Of a stretch of 23,090 nt of DNA, positions 13,459 through 20,228 are shown piece after piece. The notes beneath the pieces are model-generated. The model had not been told where the DNA came from and did no database searches. It worked only from the letters and a program-made list of their open reading frames with translations. Location of the stretch: contig CAZJFC010000031.1 in NCBI GenBank assembly GCA_964545245.1, positions 1 through 23,090 of the forward strand. The letters are read 5' to 3'. Both the position numbers and the translations under genes were made by a program. Position 1 is the stretch's first letter. The number at the start of each line of letters is the position of its first letter. Source of the stretch: CAZJFC01 sp964545245. GTDB lineage: Bacteria > Pseudomonadota > Alphaproteobacteria > Rickettsiales > 21-14-0-20-44-7.

Positions 13459-13914
13459 AGCGTATAGCGTACAGCGTATAGCGTACAGTATTTTTTAGCA
13501 GATAATTAATTTTTTTGATAACTTATCCCTCATTGACCACAGCATTTTGTTTATTTCTTCAATCCTTATCTGCAAGATTTTAAACCTGTCATCGTCAACT
13601 AGTTGCCGCCTGTTTGCTATTATTAGCTGGGTTTCCAACTCGGCAATGGAACCTCTTGCTATTGCGAGATACTGGATAAATTCCTTCCTTGAACTGCGGT
13701 TATAACCCTCTGCTATGTTGGAGGCAATGGATACAGCCGACCTTTCTATCTGGTTAGCAAGGCTATATGTATATTTTTTGGGAAAACCCTCGATGCACTC
13801 CAGAATTATATCAGCAAGCTCAATTGAACGTTGCCAGACTTTCAATTCCTTAAAGCTCTGAACCTTCATATATCTACCATAAATCTATACGCTACACGCT
13901 GTACGCTATACGCT
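13459..13914. mobile_element. Candidate minimal mobile element: heptamer inverted ends around a four-helix-bundle gene
   Basis: The left end (13459-13488) and right end (13885-13914) are 30-bp inverted repeats matching at 28 of 30 positions, each made of four AGCGTAT/AGCGTAC heptamers. Between them is one gene, the S23-type four-helix-bundle protein. The unit separates miaA from holA, and the miaA stop codon lies inside the right end. No target-site duplication is visible. A 51-bp gene-less version of the ends occurs inside miaA at 14490-14540. Mobility is inferred; no transposase motif is present. Confidence 0.55.
13495..13869 (-). CDS. Four-helix-bundle protein of the S23 / 23S rRNA intervening-sequence family
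   Basis: 124 residues, normal for the family (TIGR02436-type). The pattern is characteristic: FKELKVWQRSIELADIILE at the start, then TYSLANQIERSAVSIASNIAEGYNR (35-59), SRKEFIQYLAIARGSIAELETQL and a last helix. Members are encoded within 23S rRNA intervening sequences in some bacteria or stand alone; the accessory variability determinant of diversity-generating retroelements shares the fold and binds nucleic acid. Here it is not in rRNA, and no reverse transcriptase is nearby. It is boxed by 30-bp inverted heptamer repeats, 22 bp after miaA and 42 bp before holA on the same strand. The ribosome site is weak. Function unproven. Confidence 0.85.
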   Translation of the reverse strand: MKVQSFKELKVWQRSIELADIILECIEGFPKKYTYSLANQIERSAVSIASNIAEGYNRSSRKEFIQYLAIARGSIAELETQLIIANRRQLVDDDRFKILQIRIEEINKMLWSMRDKLSKKLIIC

Positions 13915-14803
13915 CAAGTTCAAAATCGCTGATTTCAGGGGAGATTTCAATTTTACCTTCAAGCTGGTTTTTGAACCATGTCATTTGCCGTTTTGCATAG
14001 TTGCGGACGTTCTGTTGGGCTTTGGAAATTGCCTCATCCAGCGTTATCTCTCCGACGAAATGCCGCGCGAACTCAGGCACGCCGTGGGCTTTCATGATGG
14101 GCAGGGCAGGGTCCAGGTTCAGTTTTAATAGCTCGCGAACCTCGTCCAGCGCGCCGTTTTTTATCTGGTCGTGGAAACGCTGGTTGATCTTTTCATAAAT
14201 TGTTTCACGTGAAACATTTACATAAAAAACCTTAAACTCATCCCGTGAATATGGATGTTTCTCATCCGGCACGTGGAGCGACTTTATGCTTTGCCCGGTA
14301 TGTAATTTCACCTCAAGCGCCCGCCGCATACGCTGCGGGTTGCCGTCCGCCTCATCGCCCAAAGCCGCGGAAACCTCGGAAATATCCATCGCCCGCACCT
14401 TCTCCCTGATATCCGGCGGAGTGTCGGGGATGTGTGAAATGCCGTGGAACAGGGCGTTGAAATAGAGGCCGGTTCCGCCCGTGAAGATTAGCGGATAGCG
14501 GACAGCGGATAGCGTATAGTTTTTTTCTTCCTGTACGCTACCTATCACCTGTTTTGCCAGCTCCAGCCATTTGGCGACGGTACAAAGTTCCGCGCCGCCC
14601 ATTACACCGTAAAGATAATGTGGCACCAGCGCTTTTTCTTCCGCAGTGGGCTGGGCGGAGAGGATGGGTAGTTCGCGGTAAATCTGCTGGCTGTCGGTAT
14701 TTATAATGACACCGCCGGTTTTTTGTGCTATCCGGAGCGCAAGCGCCGATTTGCCCGAACAGGTGGGGCCGCAAACCGCAATAAATGGATGTTTTCCCGT
14801 CAT
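13892..14803 (-). CDS. miaA: tRNA dimethylallyltransferase
   Basis: 303 residues. MiaA adds dimethylallyl to A37 of tRNAs reading U-starting codons. The P-loop GPTCSGKSALAL is near residue 10; DSQQIYRELPILSAQPTAEE, the FTGGTGLYFNAL motif, and QRMRRALEVKLHTGQS follow. Between the VIG helix and PLIFTGG there is a segment (SVQEEKNYTLSAVRY) encoded by a heptamer repeat, about seven residues longer than usual. The last residues (ERIAYSV) and the stop come from the neighbouring element's inverted end. A perfect parS lies in the gene. The ATG at 14803 shares bases with the serB ATG on the other strand; 14812 (MVYMTGK) is an alternative start. A longer frame to 15043 is only serB antisense. Confidence 0.94.
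   Translation of the reverse strand: MTGKHPFIAVCGPTCSGKSALALRIAQKTGGVIINTDSQQIYRELPILSAQPTAEEKALVPHYLYGVMGGAELCTVAKWLELAKQVIGSVQEEKNYTLSAVRYPLIFTGGTGLYFNALFHGISHIPDTPPDIREKVRAMDISEVSAALGDEADGNPQRMRRALEVKLHTGQSIKSLHVPDEKHPYSRDEFKVFYVNVSRETIYEKINQRFHDQIKNGALDEVRELLKLNLDPALPIMKAHGVPEFARHFVGEITLDEAISKAQQNVRNYAKRQMTWFKNQLEGKIEISPEISDFELERIAYSV
14201..14216. other. parS: parS centromere site 3, inside miaA
   Basis: Exact TGTTTCACGTGAAACA within coding sequence, giving NVSRET of MiaA. About 3.1 kb beyond parB, on the opposite side from sites 1 and 2. Confidence 0.93.
14490..14540. repeat. Miniature heptamer element, in frame inside miaA
   Basis: Positions 14490-14519 match the 30-bp left end of the four-helix-bundle element at 26 of 30 positions (AGCGGAT in place of AGCGTAT). 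An 11-base T-rich spacer follows, then CTGTACGCTA, the start of a right end, which pairs with AGCGTATAG of the left. The total of 51 bases is 17 codons, so the miaA frame is kept. Confidence 0.75.
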
Positions 14804-15626
14804 GTATACCATAACCTTACTGGCTGATCCGAAAAAGCGCAACCTCGACCATTCCTGCCTTATCGACACTGCTGAAGGCACGAACGCACGCCAGGTTGTC
14901 ATCCTTGAGGAAAAACTCGCGGTGCGGCTCGAAAAAGCGCAGGACACGGTTTTTGAAACACATGGCGCGGATGTGATTATCGAGAAGAACCCGCGCAAAA
15001 AAAAGAAGCTCCTGCTTTGCGACATGGAATCGACCATCGTCAAAAATGAATTCCTCGACGAAATCGCCGATTATCTCGGCATCGGCAAAAAAGTGGCGGA
15101 AATCACCGAACGCGCGATGAACGGCGAACTGGGTTTTGAAGGCGCGCTGATTGAAAGAATCAAGCTGGTGGAAGGGCTAAAAGAACAGGAAATTCAAAAG
15201 CTTATAGCGAAAAGAATGGTTTATAACAGCGGCGCGAAAGAGCTTATTGAGTGGTGCCGCAAAAACGGTGTTTACACAATGCTGGTTTCCGGCGGCTTCA
15301 CCGCTTTCACCTCCGTTGTGGCGGGGGAGCTGGGATTCGACGAACACCATGCGAACAGGCTGATATTCAAAAACGGCGCGCTGGCGGGGGTTGAAAAGCC
15401 TATTCTTGGCAAGGAAGCAAAGCTCGAATTCCTGAAAAACAAAGCTGCCGGACTGGGAATCGGGCTGGATGAAACCGCCGCGATCGGCGATGGCGCGAAT
15501 GACCTGCCTATGCTCGAAGCCGCCGGGCTGGGAATTGCCTACCGCGCGAAACCGAAGGTAAAAGAGGTAATCAGGACGCAGCTTAACCACGCTTCACTGG
15601 CCGAGGTGAGGTATTTGCTTGGTTAG
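14802..15626 (+). CDS. serB: Phosphoserine phosphatase
   Basis: 274 residues. Last step of serine synthesis, removing phosphate from phosphoserine; a HAD-fold enzyme. HAD motif I is LLLCDMESTIV with nucleophile D74; the second acidic residue is E76 rather than the usual D. Motif II MLVSGGFTAF (S-G-G), the motif III lysine region KPILGKEAKLEFL, and motif IV AIGDGANDLPMLEAAGLGIAYRAKP are all intact. The N-terminal part (1-65) is the short regulatory-like region usual in alphaproteobacterial SerB. The ATG at 14802 overlaps the divergent miaA start in the palindrome CATG; no ribosome site is seen. miaA/serB divergence is common in alphaproteobacteria. Confidence 0.93.
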   Translation: MYTITLLADPKKRNLDHSCLIDTAEGTNARQVVILEEKLAVRLEKAQDTVFETHGADVIIEKNPRKKKKLLLCDMESTIVKNEFLDEIADYLGIGKKVAEITERAMNGELGFEGALIERIKLVEGLKEQEIQKLIAKRMVYNSGAKELIEWCRKNGVYTMLVSGGFTAFTSVVAGELGFDEHHANRLIFKNGALAGVEKPILGKEAKLEFLKNKAAGLGIGLDETAAIGDGANDLPMLEAAGLGIAYRAKPKVKEVIRTQLNHASLAEVRYLLG

Positions 15627-15720
15627 TCATTAGTTGGTTACATGGTTTATGACGAGGCCGGCAGGCTGAGCCAGCCCATCTGCTTATCCGCCGAAGGCTT
15701 GACGAAGGGGGCAAAAAATT
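15627..15720. repeat. Intergenic repeat, copy 1 (inverted relative to copies 2 and 3)
   Basis: Lies between the stops of serB and pgi. Read on the minus strand it runs TTTTTTGCCCCCTTCG, a GGCTTCGGCGGA block, CAGATGGGCTGGCTCAGCC, GGCCTCGTCATAAACC and ATGTAACCAACTAATGAC, matching 17944-18098 closely. The two face each other around pgi and the ankyrin gene. Confidence 0.85.
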
Positions 15721-15722
15721 AA

Positions 15723-16964
15723 CTATAACTTCGCCAGGATACCGCGGGTGCGTTTTTTGCCGTCTTCCACGGCGGGCTGGTCGTAGGGGTTCACCCCTAA
15801 AAGCTTTGCCACGATTATTGTCTCGATCATCAGATGCGCGATAAGTTTGCCGAAATTAAGCTCATCCACCGCTCCCATCTCGATCACCCGCACCGGGCGG
15901 CCAGCGGCGGCCAGCGTGGCAACGGTCGCTTCCTGCTCCGCATTTATCACATCAGCCATTGTTTTGCCGTTGAGGTAGCCAAGCTCCGGGTGGCCGGTGC
16001 TGATTCTGGTTTTGCCGGAAAATTTAACGGTGATGAAATTATAGAATTTATCTTTCCTGCCGCCGAGATAAAGCTGCATCTGGCTGTGCTGGTCGAGCGT
16101 GCCGATTGATTTGACGGGGGTTGAGCCGGTGCCGTTCTTGCCCACGCTTTCCGCCCATATCTGGCGGTACCAGATATTCAGGTCCTCCAGCCGGTCGGGA
16201 TAGGTCATCATGACATTCTGCCAGATATCCTTCCGCATCAGCGCCACGTGGATCGCCGCCGATTCCGCTGCCAGCTCCGCCTGGTCCTCCACAAATTCCA
16301 TCACCCCGCGGCGCAGGGTTTTCGCGTCCAGCCCTGCGACAACGCCCGGCATCAGCCCCACCAGCGAAAGCAGCGAGAAACGGCCGCCGATATCCGGTGC
16401 ATGTTCATAAACCGTGATCCCGCGTGATTCGCAGATCTGCCGGAGCGGGTTTCCGGTTTTCATGGTGATGCCGTAAAAATGTTTTGCCGCGTCAAGGTGC
16501 TTGGTTTTTTCAAGGCAGTAAAGGAGCTGGACAATTGTTTCAACGCTGGTGCCGGATTTGGAGATTGCCAGAAAAGCGGTTTTTTCGAGGTCAAGCCAGC
16601 GGAAGATGCGGTTCCACCCTGCCGGGTCGATATTCGGCATGAAGATCACCTCGGTTTCGGGGTTAAGCCGTTCTGCCTGCGCGAAGCTGGCAAGGGCATG
16701 GCCGCAAAGGCTTGAGCCGCCCGTCCCAAGGATGATCAGATGCCTGAAACCGGCTTTTATATTCGCCGCGAACTGCTCAATTCCGGGCAGGTCCGCCTCC
16801 TGCGCGGCAATTGAAAGTATCGGCAAATTGCCGGTTTTTATGTCCCCGCGCAGCGTTGCAAGCCCTTCCAGCGCCTCTTTATGCAAAACCTCCACGTCGG
16901 AAGGGGATAATCTGCCATCGCCGAAGCAAAACCCGGTATTTTGTTTGTAATCCATGCGCCGCAT
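15723..16964 (-). CDS. pgi: Glucose-6-phosphate isomerase
   Basis: 413 residues. Interconverts glucose-6-P and fructose-6-P with two SIS domains. Recognised by LIILGTGGSSLCG (77-88), ISKSGTSVET (134-143), GGRFSLLS (193-200), WAESVGKNG with the catalytic glutamate E272, DQHSQMQLYLGG with H293, and the C-terminal NPYDQPAVEDGKK with lysine K403 or K404. It is shorter than the 549-residue E. coli enzyme and closer to the compact form of Bacillus and some alphaproteobacteria. Starts at 16964 (MRRMDYKQ) or 16955 (MDYKQ) are both possible; neither has a clear ribosome site. It is convergent with serB and bounded on both sides, together with the ankyrin gene, by inverted repeat copies. Confidence 0.92.
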   Translation of the reverse strand: MRRMDYKQNTGFCFGDGRLSPSDVEVLHKEALEGLATLRGDIKTGNLPILSIAAQEADLPGIEQFAANIKAGFRHLIILGTGGSSLCGHALASFAQAERLNPETEVIFMPNIDPAGWNRIFRWLDLEKTAFLAISKSGTSVETIVQLLYCLEKTKHLDAAKHFYGITMKTGNPLRQICESRGITVYEHAPDIGGRFSLLSLVGLMPGVVAGLDAKTLRRGVMEFVEDQAELAAESAAIHVALMRKDIWQNVMMTYPDRLEDLNIWYRQIWAESVGKNGTGSTPVKSIGTLDQHSQMQLYLGGRKDKFYNFITVKFSGKTRISTGHPELGYLNGKTMADVINAEQEATVATLAAAGRPVRVIEMGAVDELNFGKLIAHLMIETIIVAKLLGVNPYDQPAVEDGKKRTRGILAKL

Positions 16965-17053
16965 GATAGTCAGCGGAGGTAAAATATCAAAATTTAAATG
17001 CCGGAACCACGAAGGATAACGCTTTCTTTACCGTATTGAATAATAATAGGCGC

Positions 17054-17941
17054 ATGAAAAAACGGTTTCTCATATTGTTGTTTGCCATCCTTGCCCCTGC
17101 TGCGGCAATGGCGGAGAACATGCTTCCTGCCGCCAACCAGGTCATAAATGACCCGGCGCTTGACCAGGATTTAATCTACCGCGCCGCATTTGGCCGCGCC
17201 GCGGATGTTGAGGTGCTGCTCCAGAACGGCGCGAACCCCAAGGCGGTCAATGCGGCAAATGTCCCGGCGATATTGGTCGCGGTGATGAACCGCAAACCGG
17301 AAGACACGGAAACCGCAGGTATCGTGCAGCTTCTCCTTAACGCGGGGGCGGACCCGAACACTGTCGGCCCGAAAGGGGAATTGCTGGTTATCGAGGCGAT
17401 AAAAAATTCCGGCGTGGAGGTGGTCAGGGTCCTCCTTTCCAACCCCGACACGGTTATCTCGGTGAAGGACAGGCAGGGGCGCGGCCTTCAGGCAATTGCC
17501 GTTGAGCGCGGCGACCAGGCCATTTCCGACGAGATAAAAAAAGCGATCGACGCCGAGATCAAGCGCTCGCAGGAGGTGAAAAGCGGCGAGAACCTGCGCA
17601 AGCTTATCCAGCAATATGCTTTCCTCAACTGCGCGAATGAATACCTGAATTATTATATCAGCATGGATAGCGGCAAAAATATGGATGCGGTCTCGTTCAA
17701 AAAAGTTATCGACAAGAACGAAAGCGAAATCAGGCTCACCGAGAACAAAACCAAAAAGGTTTTCGGAACTGAATCCCGCCTGTTCCGGCAGATCGAGCAG
17801 GATGCAAAAACCGCCATCGCCAACGAGCTGAACGCCATGCAGAGCGACAGGCAGCGCCTTTTTGAAGGGGTGGGCAGCGACCATGACCTTAACAAACGCT
17901 GCCGCCGCATTGCCAATAAATGGGGCGTACCGGCGAATTAA
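17054..17941 (+). CDS. Secreted ankyrin-repeat protein
   Basis: 295 residues. A signal peptide (MKKRFLILLFAILAPAAAMA, cleavage after residue 20) is followed by about three ankyrin-like units: DLIYRAAFGRAADVEVLLQNGANPKAV (39-65), a second with LLLNAGADPNTV (93-104), and EAIKNSGVEVVRVLL (114-128). The remaining 140 residues are charged and helical, without a known domain. Ankyrin repeats mediate protein binding; location is probably periplasmic. The ATG at 17054 is preferred (AGG just upstream); a TTG at 17036 would place six residues before the signal peptide. It is divergent from pgi. Partner unknown. Confidence 0.75.
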   Translation: MKKRFLILLFAILAPAAAMAENMLPAANQVINDPALDQDLIYRAAFGRAADVEVLLQNGANPKAVNAANVPAILVAVMNRKPEDTETAGIVQLLLNAGADPNTVGPKGELLVIEAIKNSGVEVVRVLLSNPDTVISVKDRQGRGLQAIAVERGDQAISDEIKKAIDAEIKRSQEVKSGENLRKLIQQYAFLNCANEYLNYYISMDSGKNMDAVSFKKVIDKNESEIRLTENKTKKVFGTESRLFRQIEQDAKTAIANELNAMQSDRQRLFEGVGSDHDLNKRCRRIANKWGVPAN

Positions 17942-17943
17942 TT

Positions 17944-18098
17944 ATTTTTTTGCCCCCTTCGCGGCTCCTGCGGCTTCCGTCTTCGCCAAGGCTTCGCCGG
18001 ACAGGCAGATGGGCTGCACTCCGTGCGCTCAGGGCTGGCTCGGCCCTGCTGGCCTCGTCATAAACCATGTAACCACGTAACCATGTAACCAACTAATG
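17944..18098. repeat. Intergenic repeat, copy 2
   Basis: Lies between the ankyrin gene and tsaD. It is the longest copy: TTTTTTGCCCCCTTCG, a GGCTTCGCCGGA block, CAGATGGGCTGC, GGCTGGCTCGGCC, GGCCTCGTCATAAACC, then 8-bp units ATGTAACC, ACGTAACC, ATGTAACC and AACTAATGAC. Inverted relative to 15627-15720. Confidence 0.85.
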
Positions 18099-18133
18099 AC
18101 TTTACCCTTCCTGTGGGCTAGAATCCGCCGCAA

Positions 18134-19120
18134 ATGAAAATATTGGGCATTGAAACAAGTTGTGATGAAACCGCCGCCGCCGTGGTAACGGATGCCCGCG
18201 AGGTTTTGTCCAATGTAATTTACAGCCAGATTGCCGAACACGAAGCCTATGGCGGGGTTGTGCCGGAAATCGCCAGCCGCGCCCATATCAAACATTTGAA
18301 CAGCGTAATCAAAAAAGCGCTGGCCGATGCAAATACGGAAATAAACGAAATCGACGGCATCGCGGTGACGGCGGGGCCGGGGCTTATCGGCGGGGTCATC
18401 GTCGGCGTGATGGAGGCAAAAGCCCTTGCCAGCGTGCTCAAAAAACCGTTCATCGCGGTGAACCACCTTGAAGGCCACGCGCTGACCGCAAGGCTTACTG
18501 ATGATGTTGAATTTCCCTTCCTGCTCCTGCTGGTTTCCGGCGGGCATTGCCAGATTTTGCTGGTGAAAGGGGTAGGGCAGTATGAGCTTTTAGGCCAGAC
18601 GCTCGATGACGCGGTGGGCGAAAGTTTCGACAAGCTCGCCAAAATGCTCGGCCTCGGCCTGCCCGGTGGCCCTAAAGTGGAAAAGTGGGCGGAAAGGGGA
18701 GATATGCACGCTTTTAAGCTGACCCAGCCGCTAAAAGGTGACGGCTCATGCAATTTTTCATTCTCCGGCCTTAAAACCGCAGTGAAAAAGAAAGTGGACG
18801 CCAATGACGCGAAAACCGGGGATATCTGCGCCGTGTTTCAATATACGGTGGGGGAAATCCTTACGGAAAAGCTTAATAACGCGGTTTCACGGCTCGAAAA
18901 CCCGCCGGAAACGCTCGTTGTGGCGGGCGGGGTGGCGGCAAACCGCTATTTAAGGACGCGCATAGCGGAGGCCGTGCCGCAATTAAGGCTGGTTGCCCCG
19001 CCGGTAAGACTATGCACCGACAATGCAGCGATGATCGCCTGGGCCGGGATTGAAAAACTAAGGACAGGGCAGCAGGACGGGCTGGATTTCGCCCCCCGCG
19101 CGCGCTGGAAATTAGCCTAG
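18134..19120 (+). CDS. tsaD: tRNA N6-adenosine threonylcarbamoyltransferase TsaD
   Basis: 328 residues, family length. TsaD with TsaB and TsaE transfers threonylcarbamoyl from TC-AMP to A37 of ANN-reading tRNAs. The N-terminus LGIETSCDETAAAVV is the ASKHA ATPase loop; YGGVVPEIASRAHIKHL (39-55) is the family signature. Metal ligands are in NHLEGHALTA (H111, H115) and CTDNAAMIAWAG (D296). LVSGGHC and VVAGGVAANRYLR are also conserved. No strong ribosome site is seen before the ATG, but the start is fixed by the conserved N-terminus. It stands between two copies of an intergenic repeat. Confidence 0.96.
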   Translation: MKILGIETSCDETAAAVVTDAREVLSNVIYSQIAEHEAYGGVVPEIASRAHIKHLNSVIKKALADANTEINEIDGIAVTAGPGLIGGVIVGVMEAKALASVLKKPFIAVNHLEGHALTARLTDDVEFPFLLLLVSGGHCQILLVKGVGQYELLGQTLDDAVGESFDKLAKMLGLGLPGGPKVEKWAERGDMHAFKLTQPLKGDGSCNFSFSGLKTAVKKKVDANDAKTGDICAVFQYTVGEILTEKLNNAVSRLENPPETLVVAGGVAANRYLRTRIAEAVPQLRLVAPPVRLCTDNAAMIAWAGIEKLRTGQQDGLDFAPRARWKLA

Positions 19121-19123
19121 GTA

Positions 19124-19213
19124 ATTATTTTTGCCCCCTTCGTTGCTCCTGCAACTCAGATGGGCTACTCGCACCGCTCGCGCTCAAGGCTGAGCCGTTC
19201 TCCTGAACGGCTA
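19124..19213. repeat. Intergenic repeat, copy 3 (partial), with a terminal hairpin
   Basis: Same orientation as copy 2: TTTTTGCCCCCTTCG, then CAGATGGGCTACTCG and AGGCTGAGCC, but the GTAACC units are missing. It ends in the perfect hairpin AGCCGTTC-TCCT-GAACGGCT (19193-19212). Lying between the convergent stops of tsaD and the Mrp gene it may limit read-through, although no T-run follows. Confidence 0.7.
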
Positions 19214-19229
19214 GCGACTAACAAGGCAT

Positions 19230-20207
19230 TCATAACCGCAATTCCGCAATAATTCCCTCAAACGCTTTGCTTGACTTTACTTCGCCGCTATCCGCCGCTT
19301 CACGGAGTGAAACATCAAGCGGGACTTCGCCAAGGAAAGGCGCGTTAATTTCCGCCGCGAAACGCTTCGCGCCGCCTTCGCCGAAAATATGGGTTTTGTT
19401 GCCTGAAAGCGGGTCGATAAAATATGCCATATTCTCAACCACGCCCAGCACCGGGATATTTACCCGCGTGAACATTTTCACCGCTTTTTTCACATCCGCC
19501 AGCGCGACTTCCTGCGGGGTGGAAACCATCACCGCGCCGTCAATCACGTAATTCTGCGCGATGGAAAGCTGGATATCACCCGTTCCCGGCGGCATATCGA
19601 TGAACAAAACATCCAGTTCCGGCCATTTCGTGCCAAGGAAAAGCTGGTGGATGGCCTTGGTCGCCATCGGCCCGCGCCATATCGCCGCATCATCCTCATT
19701 TATCAGGAACCCGATTGAATTAAGGAAAACCCCCGCTTTTTCATGCGGCACCATCATATTGTCGATGAATTGCGGCTTGCCGGAAAGCCCGGTCATGCGG
19801 GGCAGGGAAGGGCCGTAAATATCGGCATCAACCACCCCCGCCCTAAGCCCGGCAGAAGCCGCCGCAAAGGCAAGGCTAACCGCAATTGTGGATTTTCCAA
19901 CGCCGCCTTTGCCTGCCGCCACCGCGATAACCTTCTTCACGCCGGGGAGTTTCTGCCTCCTGTCCAGCGCCGCCGCGCCCTTGTTCTCAACCTTTATATG
20001 GCCTTCCGTACCGGTCAGCACGGCAGTCACTTTTTCGACGCCGGGCAGGGCGAATACCGCGCGCTCGCACTTCCCGCACAATTCCTCATCCTGCGTTTCG
20101 AGCACGAAGCCGATCTTCCCGCCATTGATGACAACACCACTCACTTTATCAGGAGAAATGTGCGTGCTTAGCGTTTCAAGAATTTTTTCTTTTGTAATCG
20201 TGGACAT
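19230..20207 (-). CDS. apbC: Iron-sulfur carrier P-loop ATPase, Mrp/ApbC family
   Basis: 325 residues from the ATG at 20207. Mrp/ApbC proteins carry and deliver Fe-S clusters and hydrolyse ATP. An N-terminal MIP18-like domain (1-75) precedes the P-loop VAAGKGGVGKSTIAV (96-110), DADIYGPSLPRMTG (128-140) and FIDMPPGTGD (202-211). The usual C-terminal cluster-binding CxxC in ENMAYF..P..G is absent: the sequence is ENMAYFIDPLSGNKTH (258-273). A CGKC motif occurs instead at 44-47 in the N-terminal domain. An alternative ATG at 20228 adds seven residues and directly abuts the hflK start; AAGGG just before 20207 mildly favours the shorter form. It is divergent from hflK. Confidence 0.92.
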   Translation of the reverse strand: MSTITKEKILETLSTHISPDKVSGVVINGGKIGFVLETQDEELCGKCERAVFALPGVEKVTAVLTGTEGHIKVENKGAAALDRRQKLPGVKKVIAVAAGKGGVGKSTIAVSLAFAAASAGLRAGVVDADIYGPSLPRMTGLSGKPQFIDNMMVPHEKAGVFLNSIGFLINEDDAAIWRGPMATKAIHQLFLGTKWPELDVLFIDMPPGTGDIQLSIAQNYVIDGAVMVSTPQEVALADVKKAVKMFTRVNIPVLGVVENMAYFIDPLSGNKTHIFGEGGAKRFAAEINAPFLGEVPLDVSLREAADSGEVKSSKAFEGIIAELRL

Positions 20208-20228
20208 TGCCCTTATATATAGTGGCAT

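Noticed and set aside
13495..13869. Diversity-generating retroelement accessory gene
   Set aside because: No reverse transcriptase, template repeat or variable repeat is seen in the window.
14804..15043. N-terminal extension of miaA by about 80 residues
   Set aside because: This stretch is antisense to serB, Ser-rich, and precedes the normal MiaA start.
17171..17884. 237-residue minus-strand frame opposite the ankyrin gene
   Set aside because: Shadow of the plus-strand gene, which has a signal peptide and ankyrin units; the minus-strand protein has no motif.
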